Assembly: GCA_903878085.1 (NCBI GenBank)
Contig: CAIRGJ010000047.1
Location: 96,042 to 160,041, forward strand
Length of the DNA: 64,000 bases
Direction of reading: 5' to 3'
Source: an uncultured Hyphomicrobiales bacterium
GTDB lineage: Bacteria > Pseudomonadota > Alphaproteobacteria > Rhizobiales > Xanthobacteraceae
Made by a program: the position numbers and the translations under genes. Under the pieces are notes generated by a model that worked only from the letters and a program-made list of their open reading frames with translations, was not told the DNA's origin and searched no databases. Within the stretch, counting starts at the first letter, position 1, and each line of letters starts with the position of its first letter. Positions 1 to 8,981 of the stretch are shown in pieces.

Positions 1-467
1 CCGAGGAGATCGCCCAGGCTGGCGACGATGACGTGCTTGACGGCGGTTCGCGCGACCACGTCCGCGACGGTATGGGCGAAATTCTCCAGCACGACGATGA
101 CTTCGGCGCCGCAATCCTTGAGCTGGGATTCCAGTTCGCGCGGCGTGTACAGCGGATTGACGTTCACCACCGTCATGCCGGCGCGCAAGGCGGCGATCAT
201 CGCGATCGGGTTCTGCAGGACGTTCGGCAGCATGATCGCGACCCGCGAGCCGCGCGGCAGGCCCTTGCTCTGCAGCCACGCGGCCAGCGCGCGCGACATA
301 TCGTCGACCTCGCCATAGGTCAGCGCCCCGCCCATGCAGATGTAGGCTTTTCGCTCGCGATATTTGACCAGGCTTTCGGCGAATAGATCCACCACCGACG
401 CATATTGCGACGGGTCGATCTCGGCAGGCACGCCCGGCGGATAGTTGCGCAGCCAAGGTCGTTCCAT
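1..467 (-). CDS. fadD: Long-chain acyl-CoA synthetase, N-terminal part only (runs off left edge)
   Basis: Only the first 155 codons are present, read leftward from ATG at 467; the gene continues beyond base 1. The start is set by a strong Shine-Dalgarno, GGAGGGGGA, a few bases upstream. The N terminus (MERPWLRNYPPGVPAEI) and the stretch GLPRGSRVAIML at residues 69-80 are typical of FadD-type adenylate-forming enzymes, which activate fatty acids to acyl-CoA with ATP and CoA at the inner membrane. The ATP-binding P-loop and catalytic C-terminal domain lie outside the window, so activity cannot be judged. It fits the beta-oxidation genes at 50-60 kb. Another AMP-dependent acyl-CoA ligase is possible, but the N terminus favours FadD. 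Confidence 0.85.
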   Translation of the reverse strand, partial: MERPWLRNYPPGVPAEIDPSQYASVVDLFAESLVKYRERKAYICMGGALTYGEVDDMSRALAAWLQSKGLPRGSRVAIMLPNVLQNPIAMIAALRAGMTVVNVNPLYTPRELESQLKDCGAEVIVVLENFAHTVADVVARTAVKHVIVASLGDLL

Positions 468-564
468 GAGGTCCCCCTCCGCCGATTCTGATCCGGCATG
501 CCGGCGGTTCACGATGAGCATCAGACAAGTCGGCAAGGGGCGCAAGAGCGTCCCCGTTCCGCTC

Positions 565-660
565 ATTGCCGCGGACGCGGGAATCCAGTCTTGCCTTCCT
601 GGGTTCCCGCTGGAGCCTGCGGCTCGGGCCGGCGAAGCCGGAGCCGAATATAGGGGCGAA
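565..660. repeat. Interspersed palindromic intergenic repeat
   Basis: GCGGGAA (577-583) pairs with TTCCCGC (604-610), enclosing a CCAG/CTGG inner stem; a second GC-rich hairpin follows (GCCGGCGAAGCCGG). The GGGAATCCAG and TTCCCGC words recur in the larger repeats at 12.2, 22.9 and 32.1 kb. I see no credible gene here. Confidence 0.55.
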
Positions 661-712
661 GGGAGCGGCGAACTATCGCGCGTCCTCACAAGCCGAAGTT
701 AGGTGGCTGCGG

Positions 713-790
713 TCAGGTCATGTCCGCATTGCCCCCAAAAGCCGACGCTCGTCGGCGTGATGGGGATGTCGGCTCTGGGCTATATCCAGA
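713..790. repeat. Dispersed repeat segment that yields spurious MSALPPKAD frames
   Basis: From 720 the top strand reads as MSALPPKAD. I recall this phrase as the start of many short spurious predicted proteins in Bradyrhizobium-like genomes, where it marks a dispersed repeat rather than a gene. The segment CCGACGCTCGTCGG is also palindromic. The open frames across it have no Shine-Dalgarno and run into the 3' end of the diguanylate cyclase gene on the other strand. The rest of 468-862 holds nothing I can assign. Confidence 0.45.
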
Positions 791-862
791 CATTTCGCGA
801 CTCGCACCGCTCAAGCGATCCCCTGCCGCGTGTCGGCTGCGTGGAAAAGCGGCGCGCTCCGG

Positions 863-2263
863 CTATGCCGCGCGTGTCGGTGCCGACAACGAGACGACCG
901 CGGCCGCTTCTTCGGCCAGATGGGTGAGGCCCGCCGTATCGGAGGCGAGCGTCATCCGGTTCCGCCCGTCGTGTTTCGAGCGGTAGAGGGCTTTGTCGGC
1001 GATACTGATTAAATCATCACGATCGACGGCGTGGAGCGGATAAACGGCGAAGCCGCCGGATATCGTCAACGGCGGAAGCAACTGGCCATGATGCTCGATC
1101 GCGGTTGTTTCAATTGTCTTCCGCAGCGATTCGAGGCGCTCGAACGCCAGATCGGCGGGCGTATCGGGAAGAACAATTGCAAACTCTTCGCCGCCATAGC
1201 GGGCGACAATATCTTCGCCACGCTTCCATTCGCGCAGAATGATGCCGAATCTGGCCAACACCGCGTCGCCGGCCGCGTGACCGAAGGTGTCGTTGAACCG
1301 CTTGAAATGATCCATGTCCAACATGGCCATCGTCAAGTGTTGATCGCGCGCGGCGGCGCGATGGAGCTCGCGCTCTAGCGTCTCAAGCAGGTAACGTCGG
1401 TTGTACAGGCCGGTCAATTGATCGCGAATGGCCTGATTACGCAGCATCTCACGCAAGCGCAGATTGGAAATAGCGAGGGCGAGGCTCTCGGCTACAGCGG
1501 CGTAGAATGCTTCTCGGTCGCCGCTTCGTCGGTCGCCATTATCGCCACCGCCGTCAAGCGCCGCCGGGAGGTGAAGACAGAGCGTCCCAAGAATCTCACC
1601 GTGCGCGGACAATGGCAGACAAATATGGCGATGGCTTTCAACTGAGGATAAATGGCGACAAGGAGCCATGCCGTCAGATCCGCCGGTCTTATGCGGTTTG
1701 CCACGGCGCAAAGCCCAGCACTCGTCGGGCATGTGACATGGCTCCACGTCGTAGGGCTGCCCCCATGCGGCCGCTTTCTCCAGGAGATTACGTGAGGCCT
1801 TCATGAGGAAAAGCGTGCCCGACAGGCCGGGAAACATCGATTGCCATTGAGACTTCGCCAGAACGAGCGCTTCGTCCAGATCGCGGCAGGCTTGGAAGAA
1901 ATTCACCATCTCGCTGAGCCGAGCCATTTCCACCCGGCGGATGTTCAGCCGCGCCACGGTCTGCTTGAGTTCGCCATTGGTTGCCGCGATCTCGTTGGTG
2001 CGCTCCTCAATCCGTTGCTCTAGTTCTTCCTTTGCCGTCAACAACTGCTGCTGCGTCGCGGTCAGGTCCTTGTTCTTCTGCATCGTGCTTTTAAAAATAA
2101 AGAAATAGAGAAACGGAAAGACAATGACGACCAGTGCGGTTGCATCCACAATATTTGCGACGATCTCGTTTTCGATATGGGCGTAGTTCAAGGCGACCAT
2201 GATCGCCATCTCGCCGCAGAAAATCGTCAGCGACAGCAATATTAAAAGACGCAATGCACTCAT
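863..2263 (-). CDS. Membrane-anchored GGDEF diguanylate cyclase with coiled coil and GAF-like region
   Basis: 466 residues from ATG at 2263. Two membrane helices (about residues 5-27 and 35-60) are followed by a long coiled coil (about 65-115, with EELEQRIEERTNEI), a GAF-like sensory region (about 120-265) and a C-terminal GGDEF domain. The active-site loop is RYGGEEF, and an RGED inhibitory I-site sits five residues before it, so the enzyme should make cyclic di-GMP from two GTP and be subject to product inhibition. The metal and substrate region LDMDHFKRFNDTFGH is intact. It stands alone, with repeat-like DNA downstream and a 198-bp gap upstream. The signal it senses cannot be read from sequence. 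Confidence 0.93.
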   Translation of the reverse strand: MSALRLLILLSLTIFCGEMAIMVALNYAHIENEIVANIVDATALVVIVFPFLYFFIFKSTMQKNKDLTATQQQLLTAKEELEQRIEERTNEIAATNGELKQTVARLNIRRVEMARLSEMVNFFQACRDLDEALVLAKSQWQSMFPGLSGTLFLMKASRNLLEKAAAWGQPYDVEPCHMPDECWALRRGKPHKTGGSDGMAPCRHLSSVESHRHICLPLSAHGEILGTLCLHLPAALDGGGDNGDRRSGDREAFYAAVAESLALAISNLRLREMLRNQAIRDQLTGLYNRRYLLETLERELHRAAARDQHLTMAMLDMDHFKRFNDTFGHAAGDAVLARFGIILREWKRGEDIVARYGGEEFAIVLPDTPADLAFERLESLRKTIETTAIEHHGQLLPPLTISGGFAVYPLHAVDRDDLISIADKALYRSKHDGRNRMTLASDTAGLTHLAEEAAAVVSLSAPTRAA

Positions 2264-2461
2264 AATTCAGGCCCCCACGCCCGTCGGAAAATCGAAGCGC
2301 TGACCGGAATTCTAAAGATCACATCAAAAAGATTAGACTAATTGAAACAGTTAATGATGTTTCAACCGCTGCAACCTGGCGTCGGCGTCCGTACGACAAT
2401 TCACCACCGCCCGTCGTGCCGCCCGCGCCTGCATTTGGCTGGCCGCTCATGAGCCCGCGCG

Positions 2462-3592
2462 CTACCGGTCCACGCCGCCGAAAGGAATCAGCGGATTATC
2501 GGTCAGGGCGGCGCGATCCGGCCGGTCCGAGGCGGCGCTGCCGGTAAACGCGTCGAACAACTCGCGGACCGTGCGCTCGGGCAGGTCGCGGGTGATGAAC
2601 ACCAGCCGGGTGCGGTGGTCGTCGTCGGGCCAGCGCTCGAGCCGTGCGGTCGGATGGAAGACGTGCTGCACGCCGTGCACCACCACGGGCGTATCGGGCA
2701 TTTCGGCAAGCTTCACGATGCCTTTGACGCGCAGCAGCTTGTTGCCGTGGGTCGCGCGCAGCAGTTCGAGGAACATCTCCAGCGTGCCGGCTGGGATCGC
2801 GGCGTCGCTGGCGATCACGAACGAGCCGATATGCTCGTCATGGCGGTTGACGTCGTGATGGTGGTGACCGTGGTGCGCATGGGCGTCGGCATAGGCCTCG
2901 GCTGCCAGCCATTTCTTGACGTCGGGGATTTTGCGCTCGGGATCGTAGAGCCCGCAATTGAGCAGTTTGTCCGGCGTCGCTTCGCCTTTCGCGGCGTCGA
3001 GAATGATCGCGGCCGGATTGAGCGCGCGCAAGCGCGCCACGAGGCGCTGTTGTTGCGCTTCGTCTGCCAGATCGGTCTTGGTCAGCACGATGCGGTCCGC
3101 GACCGCAGCTTGCTTGACCGCTTCGGCATGCTCGTTGAGCGTGGTTTCGCCATTCACCGCATCGACCACGGTCACCACGCCATCGAGCCGGTAGCGCTGC
3201 ACCAGATAAGGATGCGCCATCATCGTGTGCAGCACCGGCGCCGGATCGGCAAGGCCGGTGGTTTCCAGCAACACGCGTTTGAACGTGCAGCGGCGGTTGT
3301 CGAGATCGCGCAACAGCGTTTCCAGGCCGTCGACCAGGTCGCCGCGCATCGTGCAGCACAGGCAGCCGCTTTGCAGCAGCACCATGTTGTCGCCGACATA
3401 TTCCACCAGCAGGTGGTCGAGCGAAACTTCGCCGAATTCGTTGATGATGACGGCGGTGTCGCCGAGCGCCGGATCTTTCAGCAACCGGTTGAGCAAGGTG
3501 GTCTTGCCGGCGCCGAGGAAGCCGGTCAGCACGGTCAGCGGAATAGGGACCGCCGGCTGGCGTCGGCTGGCGCTTGTGCCGGGCTCGCTCAT
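2462..3592 (-). CDS. CobW/COG0523-family GTPase, putative metal chaperone
   Basis: 376 residues. A G3E-family P-loop, GFLGAGKTTLLNRLL, lies near residues 24-38; the metal-binding CLCC motif (SGCLCCTMRGDL) and TKTD nucleotide-specificity motif follow. A histidine-rich linker (HAHHGHHHHD) precedes a C-terminal CobW_C domain. Family members deliver zinc or cobalt to target proteins using GTP; the His-rich linker favours zinc or nickel handling. The start codon overlaps the stop of the upstream carboxypeptidase gene as ATGA (3589-3592), so translation is probably coupled. No Zur box or cobalamin gene is adjacent, so the metal and client remain inferred. Confidence 0.88.
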   Translation of the reverse strand: MSEPGTSASRRQPAVPIPLTVLTGFLGAGKTTLLNRLLKDPALGDTAVIINEFGEVSLDHLLVEYVGDNMVLLQSGCLCCTMRGDLVDGLETLLRDLDNRRCTFKRVLLETTGLADPAPVLHTMMAHPYLVQRYRLDGVVTVVDAVNGETTLNEHAEAVKQAAVADRIVLTKTDLADEAQQQRLVARLRALNPAAIILDAAKGEATPDKLLNCGLYDPERKIPDVKKWLAAEAYADAHAHHGHHHHDVNRHDEHIGSFVIASDAAIPAGTLEMFLELLRATHGNKLLRVKGIVKLAEMPDTPVVVHGVQHVFHPTARLERWPDDDHRTRLVFITRDLPERTVRELFDAFTGSAASDRPDRAALTDNPLIPFGGVDR

Positions 3593-4851
3593 TGGGCCGC
3601 CGACGAGACTTTCGGCTTTGCGAGCTTGGCAGGCTTGGCAGTCTTTTGAGCCTTGGCTGGCTTATCGCCGGCAGGCTTGTCCGCGGCCGTTTTGGCGACC
3701 CTCTTTTTCTTTTTCGTCGCGGCGCTGGCGACCGGCGCGGCGTCGGGATGATCGGCCGGTCCGGTGAAGACAACGGTCGGCGCCGAGGTATCGACCGGCG
3801 GCCCGAGCACGAACTTGCCGTTCGCCGGCTTCAGGTTCGACAGCATATAGGCCTGACCGCTCTGATCGCTCTCGCCATTGCCGGCCACGGGCGTATCGGG
3901 GTTCGGCTCTTCTTCCTCGTTGTCCTCGGACGCCGGCTTGCGGCGATGGCCGCCGCACATCTCGTCGCGCAGATTGGGCGGCTGCGCATCGACCGGCGCC
4001 AGCGAATCGACGGTGCCCAGCGACGGCGTCAGCCAGGACAGCCCGCCGCTGTTGAAACCGCGCTCGAGCAGCGCTCCGGCTTTCTGCGCGCGCACCGCGC
4101 CGGAATAGGCGCCGAGCACGATGGCGATCAGCCGCCGTCCGTTGCGCGTCGCCGATGCCACGACGTTATAGCCGGAGGCGCAGATGAACCCGGTCTTCAT
4201 GCCGTCGGCGCCGGGATAGCGGTCGATCAGCGAATTATAGTTGTGATAGACGCGATTGCCGTAGCGCATCGACGAGATGTGCCAGAAGCCGTCGCTCTCC
4301 GGAAACTCGCGGATCAGCGCGCGCGCCAGGATGCCAAGGTCGCGCGCCGAGGTGACGTGATTTTCCGCCGGCAGCCCGTTCGGGTTGACGAAATTGGATT
4401 GCGACATGCCGAGCCGGCGCGCATTGGCGTTCATCATGTCGGCGAAGCCTTCGATCGAGCCGCCGACGCCTTCGGCAATCGCGACCGCGATATCGTTGGC
4501 CGACTTGACCATCAGCATCTTCAGCGCGTTGTCGATGGTGACGGTGGTGCCGAGCTTGAAGCCCATCTTGGTCGGCTGCTGCGCCACCGCGTTGCGCGAC
4601 ATCGTCAGCAAGGTGTTGAACGAGACTTTGCCGTCGCGCACGGCGCGCAGCGTGGTGTAGGCGGTCATCAACTTGGTGACGGATGCCGGATACCACGGAT
4701 AGGTCGCGTTCTCGGCGTGCAGCACCTTGCCGGTGGCGGCCTCAATCAACAGTTGGGCTTCGGCCTGGGCGCGGTTGACGGCGGACAGCGACAGCAGCGC
4801 GGCTGCGGCCAGGCCGAGGCAAAAGGCACGGGGGCTCGAACAAAGGGTCAA
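3589..4851 (-). CDS. D-alanyl-D-alanine carboxypeptidase (penicillin-binding protein 5/6 family)
   Basis: 420 residues; a TTG at 4851 is the only plausible start, since no in-frame ATG lies before the signal peptide. An N-terminal signal peptide ends near AQA (residue 30). The serine-protease triad of low-molecular-weight PBPs is complete: SVTK at 57-60, SAN at 117-119 and KTG at 219-221. The enzyme trims the terminal D-Ala from peptidoglycan stem peptides in the periplasm. The last 60 residues are rich in lysine, alanine and proline instead of forming a membrane anchor helix, which is common in alphaproteobacterial homologues. It overlaps the CobW gene by 4 bp; whether the pairing is functional is unknown. 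Confidence 0.92.
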   Translation of the reverse strand: MTLCSSPRAFCLGLAAAALLSLSAVNRAQAEAQLLIEAATGKVLHAENATYPWYPASVTKLMTAYTTLRAVRDGKVSFNTLLTMSRNAVAQQPTKMGFKLGTTVTIDNALKMLMVKSANDIAVAIAEGVGGSIEGFADMMNANARRLGMSQSNFVNPNGLPAENHVTSARDLGILARALIREFPESDGFWHISSMRYGNRVYHNYNSLIDRYPGADGMKTGFICASGYNVVASATRNGRRLIAIVLGAYSGAVRAQKAGALLERGFNSGGLSWLTPSLGTVDSLAPVDAQPPNLRDEMCGGHRRKPASEDNEEEEPNPDTPVAGNGESDQSGQAYMLSNLKPANGKFVLGPPVDTSAPTVVFTGPADHPDAAPVASAATKKKKRVAKTAADKPAGDKPAKAQKTAKPAKLAKPKVSSAAQ

Positions 4852-5069
4852 GATTGCGGTCCGGTCTGTTGTTCGGGCCCAAAGAACGACCCAAGGAGCG
4901 ACCCATGCAAAGGGGTGAGTTCCATAGGCTGCGATGTTAGGCTATCGAAGCGTGCGGCGGGAGGCAAAGCCCGCCGTTCTCCAGCTGATTTTATGGTGAC
5001 TGACCACGGTGACTCGGCCAGCGTCAATCGCCGATTAATGCGACCAAAGTTCGGCAACAGGAGGCATCG

Positions 5070-6236
5070 ATGACCGCAGCCATTGTCGGTTGGGCCCACA
5101 CCCCCTTCGGTAAGCTTAACGGCGAGACCGTCGAAAGCCTGATCGTGCGCGTCGCCGGCGAGGCGCTGAGCCATGCCGGGATCGCAGCCAAGGACGTGGA
5201 CGAGATCGTGCTCGGCCACTTCAATGCGGGGTTTTCCGCGCAGGATTTCACCGCGTCGCTGGTGTTGCAGGCCTCGCCCGACCTGCGCTTCAAGCGCGCG
5301 ACCCGCGTCGAAAACGCCTGCGCCACGGGATCGGCGGCGGTGCATATGGGGATCAGGGCGATCGAGGCGCGCGCCGCGCGCATCGTTCTGGCGGTTGGCG
5401 TCGAGCAGATGACGACAACACCTGGGCCGGAGGTCGGCCGGAACCTGTTGAAGGCTTCTTATGTGCGCGACGAGGCCGAGATTGACGGCGGCTTCGCCGG
5501 TATTTTCGGCCAGATCGCCGGTCTCTATTTCCAGAAATACGGCGACCAATCCGACGCGCTGGCCATGATCGCGGCCAAGAATCACAAGAATGGCGTCGGC
5601 AATCCTTATGCACAGATGCGCAAGGATTTGGGTTTCGACTTCTGCCGCACCGAGAGCGAGAAGAATCCGTTCGTCGCGGGTCCGCTCAAGCGCACCGACT
5701 GTTCGCTGGTATCCGACGGCGCGGCCGCGGTGGTGCTGGCCGACGTGGAAACCGCGCTCCAGCTCGACAGAGCGGTGGCGTTCCGCGCCGCCGAGCACGT
5801 GCAGGACTTCCTGCCGATGGCCAAGCGCGACATCCTCAAGTTCGACGGCTGTGCACTAGCCTGGCAGCGGGCGCTGGCCAAATCCGGACTGACCCTGGAC
5901 GATCTGTCATTCGTCGAGACCCACGACTGCTTCACCGTCGCGGAGTTGATCGAATACGAAGCCATGGGCCTGACCCCGGAGGGCCAGGGTGCCCGCGCCA
6001 TCAAGGAAGGCTGGACTCAGAAAGACGGCAGACTGCCGGTCAATCCGTCCGGCGGCCTCAAGGCCAAGGGCCACCCCATCGGCGCCACCGGGGTGTCGAT
6101 GCATGCGCTCACCGCAATGCAGCTCACCGGTTCAGCAGGGGACTTGCAGATCAAGAACGCCCGGTTGGGCGGAATTTTTAATATGGGCGGAACCGCTGTC
6201 GCCAATTACGTCAGCATTCTCGAGCGCATTAAGTAG
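5070..6236 (+). CDS. Thiolase-family acyl-CoA acetyltransferase (SCP2/SCP-x type)
   Basis: 388 residues from ATG at 5070, with AGGAGG seven bases upstream. The nucleophilic cysteine is C84 in ENACATGSAA, and the C-terminal thiolase signature GHPIGATG is present. The second catalytic cysteine of biosynthetic and degradative thiolases (CxG near the C terminus) is replaced by GGTAVANY, which places it in the SCP2-thiolase/lipid-transfer-like subgroup. Such proteins cleave or condense acyl-CoAs, often unusual or branched ones. It is divergent from the carboxypeptidase gene, with 218 bp between. A LysR gene follows, which may or may not regulate it. The substrate is unknown. Confidence 0.87.
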   Translation: MTAAIVGWAHTPFGKLNGETVESLIVRVAGEALSHAGIAAKDVDEIVLGHFNAGFSAQDFTASLVLQASPDLRFKRATRVENACATGSAAVHMGIRAIEARAARIVLAVGVEQMTTTPGPEVGRNLLKASYVRDEAEIDGGFAGIFGQIAGLYFQKYGDQSDALAMIAAKNHKNGVGNPYAQMRKDLGFDFCRTESEKNPFVAGPLKRTDCSLVSDGAAAVVLADVETALQLDRAVAFRAAEHVQDFLPMAKRDILKFDGCALAWQRALAKSGLTLDDLSFVETHDCFTVAELIEYEAMGLTPEGQGARAIKEGWTQKDGRLPVNPSGGLKAKGHPIGATGVSMHALTAMQLTGSAGDLQIKNARLGGIFNMGGTAVANYVSILERIK

Positions 6237-6400
6237 TCTCGGCCTAAACATTTCGGGATTTTCCGTCGCTCCAGCGGTTACTTGTGCAACGATAGGGCGT
6301 CCAACCATAAAATTGATCGTGATGCGGGACGTGGTACAGTTTGGGCGGAGCCGGTGTTGGTACACATATGATACGCCAATGCCCGGGGGGAGAAGGCAGG

Positions 6401-7345
6401 ATGATCAATATTCCGACCGATCTGTTACGGACGCTCGTTGCCGTCGTCGATTTGCGCAGTTTCACCAAGGCTGCGGCGTTGCTGGGCGTGACCCAACCGG
6501 CGGTGAGCGCTCAAATCAAGCGGCTGCAATACCTGCTCGGCAAAGACGTGTTTGACCGCAGCGCGCAAGGGATCAGCCTGGCCCCGCATGGCGAGATGAT
6601 CGTCAGCTATGCCCGGCGGCTGTTGTCGATCAACGACCAGATCATGGAAATTGGCGGTACGAGCCGCCGTGCCGACCAGGTCATCCGCATCGGCGTCCCC
6701 GGCGATTTTGTCTCGGCCATCCTGTCGCATACTTTGGCGCAGTTTCGCAGCCAGTGGCCGGGCGTGCGGTTCAATGTCCGCATGGGCTTGTTCGAGCCGC
6801 TGCTACGCGACCTGCGCCAAGGCGACATCGACCTGGTCGTGAGCCTGTCGGCCACGGCGCCGGTCGATGCACGGCATTATTGGAAGGAAGAGTGTGTTTG
6901 GGCCCGCGGGGAAAACACAATCATCGATCTCAACCGGCCGATCCCGCTGGTGTCGTACGGCGAAAAGACCCTGAACCGCCAATTGGCCACGACCTCGCTC
7001 AAGAAGGCCGGCCTCGAATGGGAGGATGTTTTCGTCGGGCCCAGCCTGCTCAGCCTGTCCGGGGCCGTCGCGTCCGGGCTCGGCATCATGGCGCTGGCGC
7101 GCCGGCGCGTGGTTCAATTCGGGCTCGTCGGCTGGAATGGTGCGAGCTTGGTTTGGGACGACGCGTCGCTACCGGAGTTGGACAGCATATTTTGCGGCAT
7201 CTATGTCCGTGAAGGCGCCGGCCGCGATATGCTCGAGCATCTCGCCGACCTGATTGCGCAAGTACTGCACCCCACTGCCGTCATAGCGGATGCGGATAAT
7301 TTAGCGCCGTTAAGCCGGATGCGGGCGAAGCCCTCCGCGGCCTAG
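6401..7345 (+). CDS. LysR-family transcriptional regulator
   Basis: 314 residues. ATG at 6401 is chosen over an upstream in-frame ATG because GGGGAGAAGGCAGG precedes it and the protein then begins MINIPTDLLRTLVAVVDLRS, the usual LysR N terminus. The winged helix-turn-helix covers about 1-65 (KAAALLGVTQPAVSAQIKRL), followed by a periplasmic-binding-like effector domain (about 90-300). The gene ends 14 bp from the oppositely oriented ABC importer operon, so it is convergent with that operon rather than divergent from it. Its own target could be the thiolase upstream or its own promoter in the 164-bp gap. The effector is not predictable. Confidence 0.9.
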   Translation: MINIPTDLLRTLVAVVDLRSFTKAAALLGVTQPAVSAQIKRLQYLLGKDVFDRSAQGISLAPHGEMIVSYARRLLSINDQIMEIGGTSRRADQVIRIGVPGDFVSAILSHTLAQFRSQWPGVRFNVRMGLFEPLLRDLRQGDIDLVVSLSATAPVDARHYWKEECVWARGENTIIDLNRPIPLVSYGEKTLNRQLATTSLKKAGLEWEDVFVGPSLLSLSGAVASGLGIMALARRRVVQFGLVGWNGASLVWDDASLPELDSIFCGIYVREGAGRDMLEHLADLIAQVLHPTAVIADADNLAPLSRMRAKPSAA

Positions 7346-7359
7346 CGGCCGCCTGGGCG

Positions 7360-8133
7360 TCAGCTCTGCGCAAAGCCGGAGCGCTGCGCCCAGCCGGTCA
7401 TCCGCCGCTCCAGCATCGCCATCGCGGCGTACATGGCAATGCCCTCGATCGCCAGCGCCACGAGTCCGGCGAAAATCAACGGCACCTGGAATTGCGCCTG
7501 CGCCTGCAGCATCAGATTGCCGATGCCGTTATTGGACGCGACGCTTTCCGAAATCACCGAGCCGACGAAAGCCAGCGTGATCGCGACTTTCAGCGAGCCG
7601 AAGAAATACGGCAACGTGCGCGGAATGCCGACTTTTTGCATGATGTCGAACTTTGAGGCGCCCAGCGCCTTGAGTACGTCTTCCAGTTCCGGCTCGATGG
7701 TGGCTAGTCCGGTCGCCACGTTCACAACAATCGGGAAGAATGAAATCAGGAACGCGGTGAGCACCGCTGGAATGAATCCGATGCCGAACCACAGCACCAG
7801 AATCGGCACCACCGCGACTTTCGGAATGGCGTTGAAGCCAATCATCAGCGGATAGAGCCCGGCATAGATCGCGCGCGACCAGCCGACCAGAAGTCCGAGC
7901 AGCAGCCCGAAACCGACCGCCAGGGCGAAACCGATCAGTGTGGTTTCCAGCGTGACCCAGGAATTGCGCGCCAGTGGCCCGGAATATTCGATGAAGGCCT
8001 GCGCCACTGCGGTCGGCGGCGGCAGGAAAAACATCGGAATTTTGAAAAACCGGACGGCCCCTTCCCACACCGCCAGCAGGGCGACGGTGAACAGCCAAGG
8101 CGAAAGCCGGATCAGCACCGCGGTCCGCGTCAT
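7360..8133 (-). CDS. ABC importer permease, SsuC/TauC-like
   Basis: 257 residues and about six membrane helices. The binding-protein-dependent transport EAA-like loop lies near LEDVLKALGASKFDIMQKVGIPRTLPY. The protein resembles permeases of the nitrate/sulfonate/taurine and thiamine-precursor (COG0600) class, which work with NMT1-type binding proteins. It is the last gene of a three-gene operon on the minus strand, overlapping the ATPase gene by 4 bp (ATGA at 8130-8133). Substrate specificity lies in the binding protein at 8982. Confidence 0.92.
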   Translation of the reverse strand: MTRTAVLIRLSPWLFTVALLAVWEGAVRFFKIPMFFLPPPTAVAQAFIEYSGPLARNSWVTLETTLIGFALAVGFGLLLGLLVGWSRAIYAGLYPLMIGFNAIPKVAVVPILVLWFGIGFIPAVLTAFLISFFPIVVNVATGLATIEPELEDVLKALGASKFDIMQKVGIPRTLPYFFGSLKVAITLAFVGSVISESVASNNGIGNLMLQAQAQFQVPLIFAGLVALAIEGIAMYAAMAMLERRMTGWAQRSGFAQS

Positions 8134-8915
8134 TGGCGTGCCTTTACGATGTGGGCGCGCAGCTCGTGCACGATGTCCTGGAAGCCTTGCGTGAAGGTCA
8201 CTTCGAGGTCGCGCGGTCGCGGCAACTCGATGCGGCGCTCGGCGACGATGCGGCCCGGCCGCGACGACATCACGAACACGCGATCGGCGAGGAACACAGC
8301 TTCGCGCAAATCATGCGTCACCAGGATCACAGTGATCTTGCGCGCGGCGTGCAGATCGCGGATCACGCACCACAGTTCTTCGCGGGTGAAAGCGTCGAGC
8401 GCGCCGAATGGCTCGTCCAGCATCAACAATTGCGGCGAATGGATCAACGCGCGGCACAGCGACGTGCGTTGCTGCATGCCGCCGGACAGTTCCCAAGGGT
8501 ATTTGTCGCCCTGGTCGCGAAGTCCGACCGAGGTCAGCAGGTTCTTTGCACGGGCGACATATTCGTTGCGCCGGCGCCGCAATTCGCTGCGATGCGGCTG
8601 CACGATCTCGAGCGGCAGCAGTAGATTTTCCAGCGTCGTGCGCCACGGCAGCAAGGTCGGCGCCTGGAACGCCATGCCGGCGATTTTCACCGGCTTGGTG
8701 ACAGGCTCGCCGGCGACCTGGACGCTGCCCTTGAACGGAAATTGCAGGCCGGTGGCGAGTTTCATCAAGGTGGACTTGCCGCAGCCAGACGGGCCGACGA
8801 CCGCGGCGAACTCGCCTTCCTCCACCGCGATCGAAAGCCCCTCGATGGCAAGCGTGCCGCCGGCGGCGCCGCCATAGGCATGGCTGACGCCATCAAGGGC
8901 AACGAAGGCGGACAT
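8130..8915 (-). CDS. ABC importer ATP-binding protein, SsuB/TauB-like
   Basis: 261 residues. Walker A GPSGCGKSTLMKL, a Q-loop (FQAPTLLPWRT), the signature LSGGMQQRTSLCRAL, Walker B LLMLDEPFGALD and the switch histidine (VTHDLREAV) are all present, so the subunit should be active. It couples ATP hydrolysis to the permease encoded immediately downstream with a 4-bp overlap. A 66-bp gap carrying a dispersed repeat separates it from the binding-protein gene upstream. Confidence 0.94.
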   Translation of the reverse strand: MSAFVALDGVSHAYGGAAGGTLAIEGLSIAVEEGEFAAVVGPSGCGKSTLMKLATGLQFPFKGSVQVAGEPVTKPVKIAGMAFQAPTLLPWRTTLENLLLPLEIVQPHRSELRRRRNEYVARAKNLLTSVGLRDQGDKYPWELSGGMQQRTSLCRALIHSPQLLMLDEPFGALDAFTREELWCVIRDLHAARKITVILVTHDLREAVFLADRVFVMSSRPGRIVAERRIELPRPRDLEVTFTQGFQDIVHELRAHIVKARQ

Positions 8916-8927
8916 TAAGTTCGCTCG

Positions 8928-8975
8928 CGCATGATCTTATCCGAAAACCGGTTGCCACTTTTCGGGATCATGCGG
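8928..8975. repeat. Dispersed imperfect palindrome inside the ABC importer operon
   Basis: CGCATGATC (8928-8936) and GATCATGCG (8966-8974) are inverted copies around CCGAAAACCGG and CACTTTTCGG. I recall very similar elements scattered through Bradyrhizobium-type genomes. Here it lies between the binding-protein and ATPase genes, where a hairpin could stabilise the upstream message and lower expression of the downstream genes. Confidence 0.6.
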
Positions 8976-8981
8976 CGGCCG

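Noticed and set aside
720..986. Small protein beginning MSALPPKAD
   Set aside because: The phrase is, from memory, a common product of dispersed repeats in Bradyrhizobium-like genomes. There is no ribosome site, and the frame runs into the cyclase gene on the other strand.
3574..5073. A 499-codon open frame on the plus strand opposite the carboxypeptidase gene
   Set aside because: It is a high-GC antisense frame: arginine-, glycine- and histidine-rich, without a ribosome site or a recognisable domain. The minus strand has a complete enzyme with all three catalytic motifs.
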